DNA from: an uncultured Mucispirillum sp.
GTDB taxonomy: Bacteria > Chrysiogenota > Deferribacteres > Deferribacterales > Mucispirillaceae
Direction of reading: 5' to 3'
NCBI GenBank assembly: GCA_944324465.1
Contig: CALUWI010000010.1
Location: forward strand, 47,808 to 111,807
DNA length: 64,000 nucleotides
This document shows, piece by piece, positions 52,642-62,561 of the stretch. The position numbers were made by a program, and so were the translations under genes. The notes below the pieces were generated by a model. That model had not been told where the DNA came from. It made no database searches and was given only the letters and a program-made list of their open reading frames with translations. The first letter of the stretch is position 1; each line of letters begins with the position of its first letter.

Positions 52642-53488
52642 GGCTTGCCTTTAATAAGTCAATAACATAGTTTGGCAGAGCAAAAGCACCAGTATGAATA
52701 TCTGTATTATAATATTTTGTTTTAAGCCCTAATTTATTCCATTTTTCAGCATCTAAATCTTTTACAGGGTCATATTTTTTAGAAGCAAATCCAAAAAGCC
52801 AATGGCCTGATGGGTAAGTAGGAATATGAGCCTGATAAACTCTGCATACAGGGAAAAATTCTTTTATTCTTTTATGAGCTCTCTGCATTGATTTTGCATA
52901 GCTGTCATAATATGGTGTTTCATGCTGGTTTACAAGTATGCCGTCTTCTTTTAAAGCATTAAAGCAGTTGCCGTAAAACTCTTTTGTAAAAAGACCTTCG
53001 CCAGGACCAAAAGGGTCAGTAGAATCTACTATAATTAAGTCATATTCCTGAACTTTTGTGCGGACAAATTTTAAGCCGTCTTCAAAAATAAGGCTTACTC
53101 TTTCATCATTCAGTTTGCATGCAGTCTGTGGCAGATATTTTATACATACATCTACTACCATTTTATCGATTTCTACCATATCTATATGTTCAATAGTAGA
53201 ATATCTTGTAAGTTCTCTAACTGTGCCCCCGTCACCTGCACCAATAACAAGCACTTTTTTAATGTTTGGATTAGTTGCCATAGCTACATGAGTAATCATA
53301 TCATGGTATATAAACTCATCTTTTTCTGTTACCATCATAAGACCGTCAAGAGTGAAAAATCTGCCAAATTCTTTTGACTGAAATACATCAATCCTTTGAA
53401 ATGGGCTTTGTGCTGAATATAACTGTTCTTCTACTTTTATAGAAAATCTTACATTTTCAGAATGTTCTTCTGTATACCATAATTCCAT
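52634..53488 (-). CDS. speE: Spermidine synthase SpeE
   Basis: Aminopropyltransferase of 284 residues that joins putrescine with decarboxylated SAM. Motifs: LWYTEEHSENVRFSIKVEE at the start, GLMMVTEKDEFIYHDMITHV, the SAM-site VLVIGAGDGGTVREL and DSTDPFGPGEGLFTKEFY. It lies 2 nt downstream of the decarboxylase gene, with AAAGGAGA before its ATG, and overlaps speB. Confidence 0.94.
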   Translation of the reverse strand: MELWYTEEHSENVRFSIKVEEQLYSAQSPFQRIDVFQSKEFGRFFTLDGLMMVTEKDEFIYHDMITHVAMATNPNIKKVLVIGAGDGGTVRELTRYSTIEHIDMVEIDKMVVDVCIKYLPQTACKLNDERVSLIFEDGLKFVRTKVQEYDLIIVDSTDPFGPGEGLFTKEFYGNCFNALKEDGILVNQHETPYYDSYAKSMQRAHKRIKEFFPVCRVYQAHIPTYPSGHWLFGFASKKYDPVKDLDAEKWNKLGLKTKYYNTDIHTGAFALPNYVIDLLKASHE

Positions 53489-53490
53489 TT

Positions 53491-54936
53491 TTATATCTCC
53501 TTTAAAACATTAATATTTTCTGCATTTTTATCTTCTGTTCCTGTTAAAGAACAGCCTTTTTCTTTTGAATATATAATATATTCAATAATTTCTTTCGTTA
53601 TTTTTTCCCCTGGTGCAAGTATTGGAATACCAGGCGGATAGCTCATAATAAATTCGCCGCATATTAAGCCTTCACTTTCTTTTACAGGCACAGATTTTTT
53701 ATCGCCATAAAAAGCCTTCTGTGGCGATATTACTACTTCTGGGTTAATATACTCATGGTCAAACATACCTGTTTTTTCGCGTGCATATAGTCTTTTTATC
53801 TCAGAAAGTGATGATATAAGCCTTTCTATTTCAAAAGCTCTGTCCCCTGCACTGATAATTGCAAGCAGGTTGCCTAAATCACCAAACTCTATTTGTATTT
53901 CATATTCATCTCTTAAAATATCATATACTTCAATACCAGCAAGACCAATATCAAGAGTATGAACTGAAAGTTTTGTGCCGTCAAAATCATATATTGTATC
54001 ATTATTAATAAGCTCTCTGCCAAAGGCATAATAGCCGCCGATTTTATTTATTTCATTTCTTGCATATTCTGCTAAATCAAGTGTTTTTCTAAATATTTCT
54101 TTACCATTTAAAGCAAGGTTCATTCTGGCAATATCAAGAGAGCTCATTAAAAGATAGGAACCGCTTGTAGTCTGCGTAAGGTTTATAATCTGCCTTGTGT
54201 AGCCTTGATTTACATTTTCGCCAATTAGTAAAAATGAGCTTTGTGTAAGTGAACCGCCAGTTTTATGCATACTGACTGCTGCCATATCAGCACCTGCTTT
54301 TATTGCAGGCATTGGCAGATTATCACCAAAATAAAAGTGTGTGCCGTGAGCTTCATCTGCTAAAACAAGCATTCCTGCATTATGAGCAATACGAACTATT
54401 TCAGAAATATCTGAGCATATTCCATAATATGTAGGGTTATTTACAAGCACAGCTTTTGCATCTGGGTGAGCAAGTACAGCTTTTTCTACATCTTCTTTTG
54501 ACATACCAAGTGGAATACCAAGCCTTTTATTTAAGCCGGGGTTTACATATACAGGCTCTGCTCCGCATACTACAAGAGCATTAATCACACTTCTATGTAC
54601 ATTCCTAGGAAGTATAATTTTATTACCAGCTTTGCATGCTGTCATAATCATAGCCTGTACAGAAGAAGTTGTACCGCCTACCATGAAAAAGGCATGTGTT
54701 GCACCAAAGGCATCAGCTGCTAATTTTTCCGCTTCTAATATAACAGATACAGGGTGGCACAGGTTATCAAGTGGCTTCATAGAGTTTACATCTACTTTTA
54801 AACAGTCCTGACCTAAAAATTCTGTTAAAAGGGGAGTGCCTCTGCCCCCTTTATGTCCAGGCACATCAAAAGGAACTACCCGTTTTTTCTTATGGTTAAG
54901 TAATGCTTCATATATAGGTGCAATATTCTGCTGCAT
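53491..54936 (-). CDS. speA: Arginine decarboxylase (Orn/Lys/Arg fold-I type, Bacillus SpeA-like)
   Basis: PLP enzyme of 481 residues. The N-terminus has VPFDVPGHKGGRGTPLL; the cofactor region LADEAHGTHFYFGDNLP and the Schiff-base Lys in VSMHKTGGSLTQSS follow, with SYPPGIPILAPGE near the end. The length fits the short Bacillus-type enzymes (about 490), not the large E. coli ones. Ornithine or lysine is possible from the family alone, but an agmatinase gene in the same operon points to arginine. It starts 1 nt after speD. Confidence 0.88.
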   Translation of the reverse strand: MQQNIAPIYEALLNHKKKRVVPFDVPGHKGGRGTPLLTEFLGQDCLKVDVNSMKPLDNLCHPVSVILEAEKLAADAFGATHAFFMVGGTTSSVQAMIMTACKAGNKIILPRNVHRSVINALVVCGAEPVYVNPGLNKRLGIPLGMSKEDVEKAVLAHPDAKAVLVNNPTYYGICSDISEIVRIAHNAGMLVLADEAHGTHFYFGDNLPMPAIKAGADMAAVSMHKTGGSLTQSSFLLIGENVNQGYTRQIINLTQTTSGSYLLMSSLDIARMNLALNGKEIFRKTLDLAEYARNEINKIGGYYAFGRELINNDTIYDFDGTKLSVHTLDIGLAGIEVYDILRDEYEIQIEFGDLGNLLAIISAGDRAFEIERLISSLSEIKRLYAREKTGMFDHEYINPEVVISPQKAFYGDKKSVPVKESEGLICGEFIMSYPPGIPILAPGEKITKEIIEYIIYSKEKGCSLTGTEDKNAENINVLKEI

Positions 54937-54937
54937 A

Positions 54938-55750
54938 TTATTTCTCGTTATATATATTTGTGCCGCTGAATATTTCTATCATTTCTTTGCGAAGGCTGTC
55001 TGTGATTTCTAACCGTTTTTTAGGCGGCAGTTCATACACATCAGTTTTAAAAAGATAGTTTTGAAGTTCTATTTCTTTTATAAGCATTTTAGTATGGAAT
55101 ATATTAGACTGATACACATTTACATCTATTGCATCGTATTTAGTTAATGTGGCATCATCTATATAATCCTGTATAGAAGTAATATTATGGTCAATATAAT
55201 ATTTTTTGCCTGATAAATCGCGTGTAAAGCCACGAACTCGGTAATCTATTGTAATAATATCAGAATCAAAGCTGCCTATTAAAAAATCAAGAGCATTAAG
55301 TGGAGATATTTCGCCGCATGTGGAAACATCTATATCTACTCTGAATGTTGATATAGCATTATCTGGGTGATATTCTGGGTATGTATGCACTGTAACATGG
55401 CTTTTATCAAGGTGAGCAAGCACTGTTTCCCTGTCTGCAAGCAGATAAGTTCCTCTGTTACATGATTTATCTACTAAATGGTCATCTAATTTTTCTTCTG
55501 TAATAAGTATAGTAACAGAAGCACCCTGCGGGTCATAGTCCTGCTTGGATACATTTAAAACATGAGCACCAATTATATCTGTAACTTTGCATAATATATT
55601 TGTAAGCCTTTCTGAATTATACTGCTCATCAATATAGGCAATATAATCTTTCTGCTCTCTCTGGCTTTTTGCATAGCATACATCATAAATATTAAAGCTT
55701 AATGTTTTAGTAAGGTTATTAAAGCCGTACAGTTTGATTTTTTCATCCAT
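54938..55750 (-). CDS. speD: S-adenosylmethionine decarboxylase SpeD
   Basis: Pyruvoyl enzyme of 270 residues, of the E. coli type (264 residues). The self-processing site is in [17 protein letters not shown], where Ser becomes the pyruvoyl group. [20 protein letters not shown] and the late [15 protein letters not shown] agree with the family. It provides the aminopropyl donor used by SpeE and heads the polyamine operon. GGGAGATATGTAA precedes the ATG at 55750. A leader of about 315 nt full of hairpins lies upstream. Confidence 0.94.
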   Translation of the reverse strand: MDEKIKLYGFNNLTKTLSFNIYDVCYAKSQREQKDYIAYIDEQYNSERLTNILCKVTDIIGAHVLNVSKQDYDPQGASVTILITEEKLDDHLVDKSCNRGTYLLADRETVLAHLDKSHVTVHTYPEYHPDNAISTFRVDIDVSTCGEISPLNALDFLIGSFDSDIITIDYRVRGFTRDLSGKKYYIDHNITSIQDYIDDATLTKYDAIDVNVYQSNIFHTKMLIKEIELQNYLFKTDVYELPPKKRLEITDSLRKEMIEIFSGTNIYNEK

Positions 55751-56066
55751 TTACATATCTCCCAGTATATCTGCGAGTATATAACACAATGAAAAATGAA
55801 AAGGGGATAAAAGTGCACAAGACAATGCACTACAAACAAGAGTCTATACAGCAAAGACTTACTCTTACTACTCTCAAATAATTGACCGTTTCACAAGTTT
55901 GTGTTAAATACACGCATGGTTGTAAAGTAACCAACTCATAAAATTTGAGCTTTTAACTCAATCAAAGTATTCGGCAGTTGACCTGGCTGTCCGTATGGCC
56001 ATAATTCTAAAATAATTATTAGAATGGTCTGGTAAGTTTTTCTGTATAAATAATACTAAAACTTAA
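55751..56066 (-). promoter_or_regulatory. Long structured 5' leader of the polyamine operon
   Basis: Between the promoter and speD the minus-strand transcript can form at least six hairpins. Plus-strand arms: ATTCTAA/TTAGAAT near 56003-56035; CGGCAG/CTGTCCG (55972-55993); TTGAG/CTCAA (55945-55961); GGTT/AACC (55918-55932); GTGT/ACAC (55901-55913); AGTCT/AGACT (55841-55859); GTGCA/TGCAC (55813-55830). The last, nearest speD, is followed by a short T run (ACTTTTATC) and resembles an attenuator. The segment is more GC-rich than its AT-rich flank. No known riboswitch consensus was recognised. Confidence 0.55.
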
Positions 56067-56072
56067 AGCAAG

Positions 56073-56101
56073 CATTTAGCATACTTTATTTTTAATGTCA
56101 A
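56073..56101 (-). promoter_or_regulatory. Promoter of the polyamine operon
   Basis: On the minus strand, TTGACA (56096-56101) is followed after 17 nt by TAAATG (56073-56078). The -35 is perfect, the -10 modest. It predicts a start near 56066. Confidence 0.55.
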
Positions 56102-56414
56102 TAATTTTTTAATATAAAATAAGTATTTTTATAAAATAATGATAAATTTAATAGTTTTTATATATTATTGATATATATATGTTTTATTGCATATGAAATA
56201 GTCATATAAATGATTTTTATATGATTTGCATGTAAATTTTTATATAAAATCGTTGTTTTTTCATAAAAAACTGGATAAATGTAAGATATTTTAATGAAAA
56301 AAATGAAAAAAAGTATATATTTTTGCTCTGATATATATTGATAAAAATATTATATTAGTATTATCAATATATTACAGAGAATAATTTGAATATTCTCTGT
56401 AATATAGTAATTTT
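56102..56414. other. AT-rich intergenic region with nested inverted repeats
   Basis: No gene is seen. Two perfect inverted repeats lie in it: TATATTGATAA with TTATCAATATA (about 56335-56373), and a 14-bp stem TATTACAGAGAATA (56370-56383) with TATTCTCTGTAATA (56391-56404). The latter lies 11 nt from the stop of the minus-strand hydrolase and may be its terminator, though no T run follows it. Confidence 0.6.
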
Positions 56415-57284
56415 TTATTTTTTTAGAAAATTAAGTACATCTTGATAAACCTGCTCTTTATTTACTTCATTAAGCACTTCATGGAGCATATCCTTATACA
56501 CTATGTTTTCTATATTTTTATATCCTGCTTTTTTAAGAGAAGATATGCTGTCTGCAATACCTTTTTCACCTTTTGTAACAGGGTCTTTTTCGCCACTTAT
56601 GCTTAATATTTTAAGCTCTGGATTCTGGCATTTAAAAGCACTAATATTATGCAGTTCTTTCATTCCTTTAAATATATTGTATATTGATATATTTATATAT
56701 TTATATCCTGTACAGAAAGGGTCTGATTTATACTGTGCCATAGTTTCTGGGTTTGAGCATACCCATGAAGTATCATCGTTATCTGCAAAAGTTTGTAAAA
56801 TAATACTGCTTCCTTTTTCCCTTTTAACAGTATTAATTATTTTACCAAGCACAAGACCAAGATTTACAAAATTATTATAAGCAACAGTACCGCTTAACAC
56901 AAGTTTTGTAAGTTCAGCATCATAATTCTGCAAATATGTTCTTGCAATCATAGAGCCGTAAGAATGGCCTATCATATATAAAGGTACATCTTTATATTTT
57001 GATTTTATATATTTTGTAATTTCATACTGGTCTTTTACAAGTAAATGGATATCTGCCATATACCCTAATGGGTATTCATCATTTACAGAAAAGCCATGGC
57101 CTCTGTTATCAGACATAAATACAGCATATCCATTATTTTTAAGATATTCTGCAAAATCATAATATCTTCTTTTATGTTCTTTTAATCCGTGTACTATCTG
57201 CACAACTGCTTTTGGATTATCAATTTCTGCAGAAGCCATACTTAATTTAAGAGAGTCAAATGTGTTAATGGAAAATTCATTCAT
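56415..57284 (-). CDS. Alpha/beta hydrolase, monoacylglycerol lipase-like
   Basis: Serine hydrolase of 289 residues without signal peptide. VVQIVHGLKEHKRRYYDFAEYL and FMSDNRGHGFS are typical of the monoglyceride lipase/lysophospholipase (Hydrolase_4) group. The nucleophile elbow is IGHSYGSMIA; the acid is in SGEKDPVT and the His in KDMLHEVLNE. Substrate specificity cannot be read from the sequence. It is a single gene; the nearest inverted repeat downstream may end its transcript. Confidence 0.88.
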   Translation of the reverse strand: MNEFSINTFDSLKLSMASAEIDNPKAVVQIVHGLKEHKRRYYDFAEYLKNNGYAVFMSDNRGHGFSVNDEYPLGYMADIHLLVKDQYEITKYIKSKYKDVPLYMIGHSYGSMIARTYLQNYDAELTKLVLSGTVAYNNFVNLGLVLGKIINTVKREKGSSIILQTFADNDDTSWVCSNPETMAQYKSDPFCTGYKYINISIYNIFKGMKELHNISAFKCQNPELKILSISGEKDPVTKGEKGIADSISSLKKAGYKNIENIVYKDMLHEVLNEVNKEQVYQDVLNFLKK

Positions 57285-57480
57285 AAAATTACCCCGATTT
57301 AGTATAATGTTATTATAGTATTATTTACGAAAAAAGAAATAATAAAATTAAGTATAAAGCCGCATTTATTGCTGTATATTCATAATAATCTTTTTATAAA
57401 TCCGTATAAACTTATAAAAAACTCTTTTCATATTTAAAAAAGTTGCTACAATATATATATTAAAATTATGGCGGTATATT

Positions 57481-57939
57481 ATGATAATTACAAATGTTGA
57501 TAATAATGATTTAGAAAGTATTTTTTCTATACAGGAAAGCGTTTTTAAAGAAGAACCGCTTTTAACAGGGCTTGATTACTTTAATCAGGTTACATCACTT
57601 GATGACTTAAAAGCCTGCTTTGAAAAGTATGATTTTTTAAAAGCAGTAGATGATGACGGCTCTATATCTGGTCTTATATGTGCAAAAGAAAATAATAATA
57701 CAGTATCTATAATGGCAGTAATGGTGAAAAAAGAAAGGCGTAATAAAGGAATAGGTAGAAAACTTGTTTTTGCTGTTGAGCATCTTTATTCTGGTATCCG
57801 CTGTGAAATACAGACTCCAGATACTATGCCTAAAAATATAGCCTTTTACGAAAGTATGGGATACAGTGTTTGTAAAAAAGAAAATAATACAAAAGGGGAG
57901 CAGATTATTACATTTGAAAAATTAAGAGAAATACATTAA
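57481..57939 (+). CDS. GNAT family N-acetyltransferase
   Basis: A 152-residue acetyltransferase. The acetyl-CoA-binding motif is MVKKERRNKGIGRKLVFAVEH (as RRNKGIGRKLV), followed by IAFYESMGYSV, the usual terminal helix. Acceptor unknown. GGCGG lies 8 nt before the ATG. It stands alone, convergent with the RsbW-like gene. Confidence 0.85.
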   Translation: MIITNVDNNDLESIFSIQESVFKEEPLLTGLDYFNQVTSLDDLKACFEKYDFLKAVDDDGSISGLICAKENNNTVSIMAVMVKKERRNKGIGRKLVFAVEHLYSGIRCEIQTPDTMPKNIAFYESMGYSVCKKENNTKGEQIITFEKLREIH

Positions 57940-58010
57940 AACTGCTGATAATTTTATAGTTAATATTTATAATATACTGCTTATATTTTAATAATTTTAG
58001 GTAATGTTGA

Positions 58011-58817
58011 TTATGGTAATCTTTTGATAAGTGTAACTTCGTTGCCTTTTTGGTTATATTTGATTTCAGAAAAATACATTCTTGTGATAAATATACCCCT
58101 TCCATGAAGTTTTAAAAGATGTTCTGTATCAGTAGGGTCTGGAAGTTTTGTTGTATCAAAGCCTTTGCCTTGGTCTGTAATAGTAACTGTTAGTGTATTA
58201 TCTCTTAAATCAATATTTATGTGTGTAGTTCTTTCTGCCAGTCTTTTATCACTAAGCCTTTCATTTAAAAGGTCATAATATGTACCTTCTTCTGTAGCCT
58301 TAAATTTTTCATCTGCAGTAATCTCTAAATTACCATGTTCAATAGAATTGGTAAGCATTTCAGATATTCCTACACGCATTTTTTCAAGCTCAGAAAATTT
58401 AAAAAACAGCACAAATTCTGCTGTCATAGCATATACAAGCCTGTCTATATTAAAGAAATCATTTGATATTGTATATTCTTTATGGAACACATAAGGCATA
58501 AGAGAAGGGTAATAGTTTGTAAGTAAAGCACCATGAAAAACAATATCCACTAAAAGACGCAGATGAGTATGGTTGAAGCTTTCCTTTAAGCAATATACAT
58601 TATTAAGCACTTTATCATTTGTGATAACGCATGTTTTACCTGCTGTAGAAAATGCTTCAGCTAAATCTTTCTGGTCAGTAATAATAACGATAAAAGGTTC
58701 GCCATCAAGTTCTTCTGGAGTAGTTATAGTGTGAATGGCAATCTTTTCTTCCTGACAGAAAGATTCGATTTGTTCTAAAAAATCTTTATTTTGGATACAA
58801 ACTATTATTCTTTTCAT
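58011..58817 (-). CDS. RsbW-like serine/histidine kinase-type ATPase with N-terminal pseudo-receiver
   Basis: A 268-residue cytosolic protein. Residues 1-100 (MKRIIVCIQNKDFLEQI, then FIVIITDQKDLAEAF) look like a receiver fold without a clear phospho-acceptor site. Residues 140-268 form a GHKL ATPase of the RsbW/SpoIIAB type: MRVGISEMLTNSIEHGNLEI holds the N-box, TVTITDQGKGFD the G1-box and LHGRGIFITRMYF the G2-box. Such proteins act in partner-switching or as anti-sigma factors. No anti-anti-sigma gene is nearby, so its partner is unknown. Confidence 0.8.
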   Translation of the reverse strand: MKRIIVCIQNKDFLEQIESFCQEEKIAIHTITTPEELDGEPFIVIITDQKDLAEAFSTAGKTCVITNDKVLNNVYCLKESFNHTHLRLLVDIVFHGALLTNYYPSLMPYVFHKEYTISNDFFNIDRLVYAMTAEFVLFFKFSELEKMRVGISEMLTNSIEHGNLEITADEKFKATEEGTYYDLLNERLSDKRLAERTTHINIDLRDNTLTVTITDQGKGFDTTKLPDPTDTEHLLKLHGRGIFITRMYFSEIKYNQKGNEVTLIKRLP

Positions 58818-58950
58818 AACTTCTTTACTCTACCATACCTACTAAAAAAATCAATATAAAATTATAATATTGAATAAAAAAATATAAAAAAATATTTTTA
58901 CATTGTCTAATTTTATTCTATATTATATATATAGTCAAGAGGTATGATAT

Positions 58951-59925
58951 ATGCAGTTGTGTGCAGAATGTAGAAGAATTATTAAATTATGGTTTTTATT
59001 TGCAATTATATTTTATGTAACATCAAAGGGTTATAATATTCCTGCAGCACTTTTTATGATGCTTGCAAGTATTGCTCTTTTTGCTTCTCTTGGTTTCTGG
59101 GCAGCAGTTATAGAAGTTTTTACCATTTTTTTACCTGTCGCAGTGTTATATTTTATTACTGATAATATTTTTGCTGTATATCTTATACCACTTACAAATA
59201 TTCTTTTGATTATGTCTTACAGGGCAGGCAGGCTGCCGGCAGCGTTTCTTTCTTATGCTTATATTATTTTCTGGTCATACTTAACTTATGTTTCATATAC
59301 ATCATTAATAGATTATGTAGTTATTGCAGTATGTTTTTTAAATATGCTGCTTCATATAAAAGGACTTTTTATAAAAGCAGAAGAATCTCTTAAATGGTCT
59401 TATATTACTGAAATTAATGATGAAACATCAGTTAAAGTTTTATCATCACTGCAGGAAGGTCTTTATGATATAAAAGGCGAAATTACTGCACAAGATAATA
59501 TAGAAAAAGCAGAAAATAATATTGTTATTTATGCAGAAGCAAAATATGCAGCACTAAATATGTCGTTTATTCATAAGCTGTATAAATTTCTGCCAAAGAG
59601 TAGAAACAGTAAAGCATATATAATATATAAATCTCCATTTTTTCCAGAAATGGCATATATTCCTTTATGGTTGATGCTTTATATGAAAGGGTATAAAGTT
59701 ATGGGCAGGGCTTATTATGTAGAAGGACTTGCAGAAATAAAAACAGCTAATATATATTTTGCTGCTCAAAAAGAAATGCTGCAGGTTATCTCAAAAGGAA
59801 TGTATGATATATCTGACGGCTTTAAATCTGCACTGCCTTTATATGTGCACCTTTCTCCCTTTGCATTAATAAGTACAGTGTATCATTATATAAAATATAG
59901 GCTTACTAAAGAAAAAACTGTTTAA
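58951..59925 (+). CDS. Multi-pass membrane protein of unknown function
   Basis: A 324-residue protein with four or five membrane segments in the first 150 residues (LWFLFAIIFYVTSKGYNIPAA, then FWAAVIEVFTIFLPVAVLYF) and a mixed soluble part from about 150. A further hydrophobic patch (EMAYIPLWLMLYMKG) follows. The opening MQLCAECRRIIKLW has a CXXC pair, perhaps metal-binding. Upstream TTGTCT and TATATA are 17 nt apart, and AAGAGG precedes the ATG. Not recognised. Confidence 0.7.
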   Translation: MQLCAECRRIIKLWFLFAIIFYVTSKGYNIPAALFMMLASIALFASLGFWAAVIEVFTIFLPVAVLYFITDNIFAVYLIPLTNILLIMSYRAGRLPAAFLSYAYIIFWSYLTYVSYTSLIDYVVIAVCFLNMLLHIKGLFIKAEESLKWSYITEINDETSVKVLSSLQEGLYDIKGEITAQDNIEKAENNIVIYAEAKYAALNMSFIHKLYKFLPKSRNSKAYIIYKSPFFPEMAYIPLWLMLYMKGYKVMGRAYYVEGLAEIKTANIYFAAQKEMLQVISKGMYDISDGFKSALPLYVHLSPFALISTVYHYIKYRLTKEKTV

Positions 59926-59927
59926 TT

Positions 59928-60869
59928 TTATGGATAATCTGGGTAATCATCACAGTTAAACCATTTAGAATTGCCAAATTCTTCCTGAGAAAATATACAT
60001 TTTCTGTTTTCATTATATATCATAGTGATTTTTGTTCTTTCATCTATTGGCCTTGTGCTGTTTATAAAATCAGAAATATCAACAGTAACATAGCCGTATT
60101 GATAATGATAAAATTTTAATGTGCCGTTATCGCTGTAAAAATCAAACCTGTAGTTTGTTTCATCTTTTGGCATATCAAGCCTTAATGTAATAGTTTTTGA
60201 TGCAAAAGGGTCTTCTGCTGTAATATTATCAGTGCTGTATGTGGCATTTTTTATAACAAGTCCGAATATTGTCATATTATCAGAGCCTGTGCTTTCGTTT
60301 ATTTTAATATTAATATCTTTTGCTTCAAGCTCATAATTAAGATGCTTTGTACCGTCAGATGCTCCCTTGTAATTTGCCCATATTCGCTGTTTTGCAGCTG
60401 TATTTTGATAGTCTACTGTAACTTTTCTTGGAGTTGTGCTTGTAAAATCATTTAAACAGTAGTTAAAATAATTTATAAAACATTCAAATGTATAGTTATC
60501 AGAATATGCAATATCTCTTAAACGCTTAGCATTATATGCCCTGTATCCTGTACTTGCAGGGCAGGTGGATAAATTATCGTGGTAAGTATCTAAATTTGCA
60601 TATGTTTCATCATCTAAAAAAATGGCAGGAATAAGTGCACTAACACTTGTATTATACAGTTTTTTAGCAGTATTTATGCCGTCTACAACTTTTTTTGCCA
60701 TAACTTCTGCATCAGTATAACCGTTAAAATAGGCATGGTTAGTCTGCCCCACATATCTTGAATAATATCCAAACCAGTTTTCATATTCTGTGTCGTATTC
60801 TCCGCCGCTGCCGCAGGAAATAAATATAAGTGAAAAAATAAATACTGATAATATTTTAATACTTCTCAT
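59928..60869 (-). CDS. Lipoprotein at the end of the mla-type operon
   Basis: A 313-residue predicted lipoprotein: MRSIKILSVFIFSLIFISC with Cys19, then GSGGEYDTEY. It looks beta-rich, with paired Cys (CPASTG, CFINYFNYC, CIFSQEE, CDDYPD). No family recognised. It overlaps the upstream lipoprotein gene by 14 nt and may be transported or act with the Mla-like system, but that rests on position only. Confidence 0.72.
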   Translation of the reverse strand: MRSIKILSVFIFSLIFISCGSGGEYDTEYENWFGYYSRYVGQTNHAYFNGYTDAEVMAKKVVDGINTAKKLYNTSVSALIPAIFLDDETYANLDTYHDNLSTCPASTGYRAYNAKRLRDIAYSDNYTFECFINYFNYCLNDFTSTTPRKVTVDYQNTAAKQRIWANYKGASDGTKHLNYELEAKDINIKINESTGSDNMTIFGLVIKNATYSTDNITAEDPFASKTITLRLDMPKDETNYRFDFYSDNGTLKFYHYQYGYVTVDISDFINSTRPIDERTKITMIYNENRKCIFSQEEFGNSKWFNCDDYPDYP

Positions 60870-61548
60870 TCAGTGCCTGTTCTAATATTTTTAATCTTTG
60901 GACTGCTAAATCATCAGGAAGTCCCATACTTCTTAATGCATTTAAGCGTATTTTCTCATTTTTTACAAGGTTTAAAGTCCATGTTTTCTTACTGTCTATG
61001 ACAGATGCTTTATCAATAAGTTCAATTGCATATTCCGGGTCTTTATCTACAATATGATTTGCTGCCTGCCTGAATGCATAGCTTTTTATTCTTTCGCTTG
61101 ATAAAGAGCTGTTTGCTATTTTTAATAAGTAACCAATATCACCTGTTTTATAAAATTTAGCCATAGTATCATAAGGAGAAGGGAGTGTTTTTATATCATA
61201 ATCATTATGGCTTAAAAAGTTTACTATATTTAATTCTTCCTGACATTTACCAAGTGCAGCGAATGCTCTTGCATCTTCTAAAAGAGGCAGACTTTCTTCT
61301 GGGTCTGCTGTAACTATAACTATTGCAGTGCGTGCCATATTGCAGAAATTACCCATATCTCTAAATTTAGCAACTGCACGGTTATAGGTATATGATGCCA
61401 TTCGCTCTCTGCCCTGCAGCTGATAATCTACGGCTCTTTCTACTAAGGTCATACCAAGCACCATATCATCTCTTTGAGTTTTGCTTGAGCAGGCTGTAAT
61501 TATAATACATAAACATACAGCCAGCATTATTTTAAATTTATTTATCAT
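60856..61548 (-). CDS. Tetratricopeptide-like lipoprotein in the mla-type operon
   Basis: A 230-residue lipoprotein: MINKFKIMLAVCLCIIITAC gives lipid attachment at Cys20. The rest is all-helical and resembles tandem helix-turn-helix (TPR-like) repeats, e.g. QGRERMASYTYNRAVAKFRD, EESLPLLEDARAFAALGKC and RQAANHIVDKDPEYAIELID. It overlaps mlaD by 4 nt. It takes the position where MlaC or MlaA might be expected, but does not resemble either. Confidence 0.72.
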   Translation of the reverse strand: MINKFKIMLAVCLCIIITACSSKTQRDDMVLGMTLVERAVDYQLQGRERMASYTYNRAVAKFRDMGNFCNMARTAIVIVTADPEESLPLLEDARAFAALGKCQEELNIVNFLSHNDYDIKTLPSPYDTMAKFYKTGDIGYLLKIANSSLSSERIKSYAFRQAANHIVDKDPEYAIELIDKASVIDSKKTWTLNLVKNEKIRLNALRSMGLPDDLAVQRLKILEQALNEKY

Positions 61549-62561
61549 TTTAAAGGAACTTTCTCCGGTGTTTTTTCATTGCCTATACTAATTGGCCATG
61601 TATTTTGTATTTTTAAAATCAATTCATTACCACTTTCAACAATAGATTGTATTTCACTTCTTAATTCATCTAAATTTTCTGTTCCGTCTGCTGCATTTTG
61701 TGAAGCACGCTCTAAGTTTGCTGCTATCTGGTCAAGTCTTGAAACAATAGGGGCAATAATACGCACCATATTCTGCACTTCACCTACTACTTCATTTGTG
61801 CCTACAACAATCGGTTCGGAGTGCTCATCAAATACTTCTAATGAGCGTTTTAATGTAACACTTCCGCTTTCTACATTATGTGCCATACGCACAGCAGATT
61901 CACTGAAACTTCTTAAATCGTTTAAGAAATTCTGAATTTCATTCTGTACAACATCTGAGCGTAAATATCCTAAAGAGCCTTCTTTATTGGCAATATCAGA
62001 GCCAAGAGAGCCAAGACCACGCATAAGTTTATTAAAGTCGCCGTCTTTATCAGCAAATCTAATTAAGATAGTATTTACACTGGCAACAATTTCTCTTAAA
62101 TCAGCCACAACAGGTGTTACCTGTTCTAAAATACCCTGCAGTCCCTGGTCTCTTTTAAGGCTGAAAATACTGCCTGTTTCAATATTTGGTGATTCGCTTT
62201 GCAGGTTTGTTTTTACATCAATATAGCTGTTTCCTATAATATTCTGCAGACTTAAAGAAAATACAGAATCCTGCCTAATCCATTTAACATATTTAGTAGG
62301 AATACCTATCTGCATAATAACACGGCCGTCATCCTGCAGTGCTAAATCGTTAACTCTGGCTATCTGGAAACCTGCATATTTTACAGGCATACCTTTTGCC
62401 AGATTTTCGCCAGTATCAGTATATACATCTATATAAACTTTTGTTGTAAAAATATCACGGCTTATACCGATAGCAATAACAAGTGCTATGATTATAACAA
62501 CAGCAATAACAACAAAAAGTCCTACTTTTATTTCTAAATTTTTAAAACGAGGGTCTGCCAT
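61545..62561 (-). CDS. mlaD: MCE-domain protein MlaD-like
   Basis: A 338-residue protein with one N-terminal membrane helix (VGLFVVIAVVIIIALVIAIG, about 13-32) and an MCE domain (DTGENLAKGMPVKYAGFQIARVNDLAL seen in part, then IGNSYIDVKT). The long C-terminal half is helical (RSFSESAVRMAHNVESGSV), as in MCE proteins with coiled-coil tails. MlaD hexamers gate phospholipid transport through the periplasm. It overlaps the gene above by 28 nt and the one below by 4 nt. Confidence 0.9.
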   Translation of the reverse strand: MADPRFKNLEIKVGLFVVIAVVIIIALVIAIGISRDIFTTKVYIDVYTDTGENLAKGMPVKYAGFQIARVNDLALQDDGRVIMQIGIPTKYVKWIRQDSVFSLSLQNIIGNSYIDVKTNLQSESPNIETGSIFSLKRDQGLQGILEQVTPVVADLREIVASVNTILIRFADKDGDFNKLMRGLGSLGSDIANKEGSLGYLRSDVVQNEIQNFLNDLRSFSESAVRMAHNVESGSVTLKRSLEVFDEHSEPIVVGTNEVVGEVQNMVRIIAPIVSRLDQIAANLERASQNAADGTENLDELRSEIQSIVESGNELILKIQNTWPISIGNEKTPEKVPLK

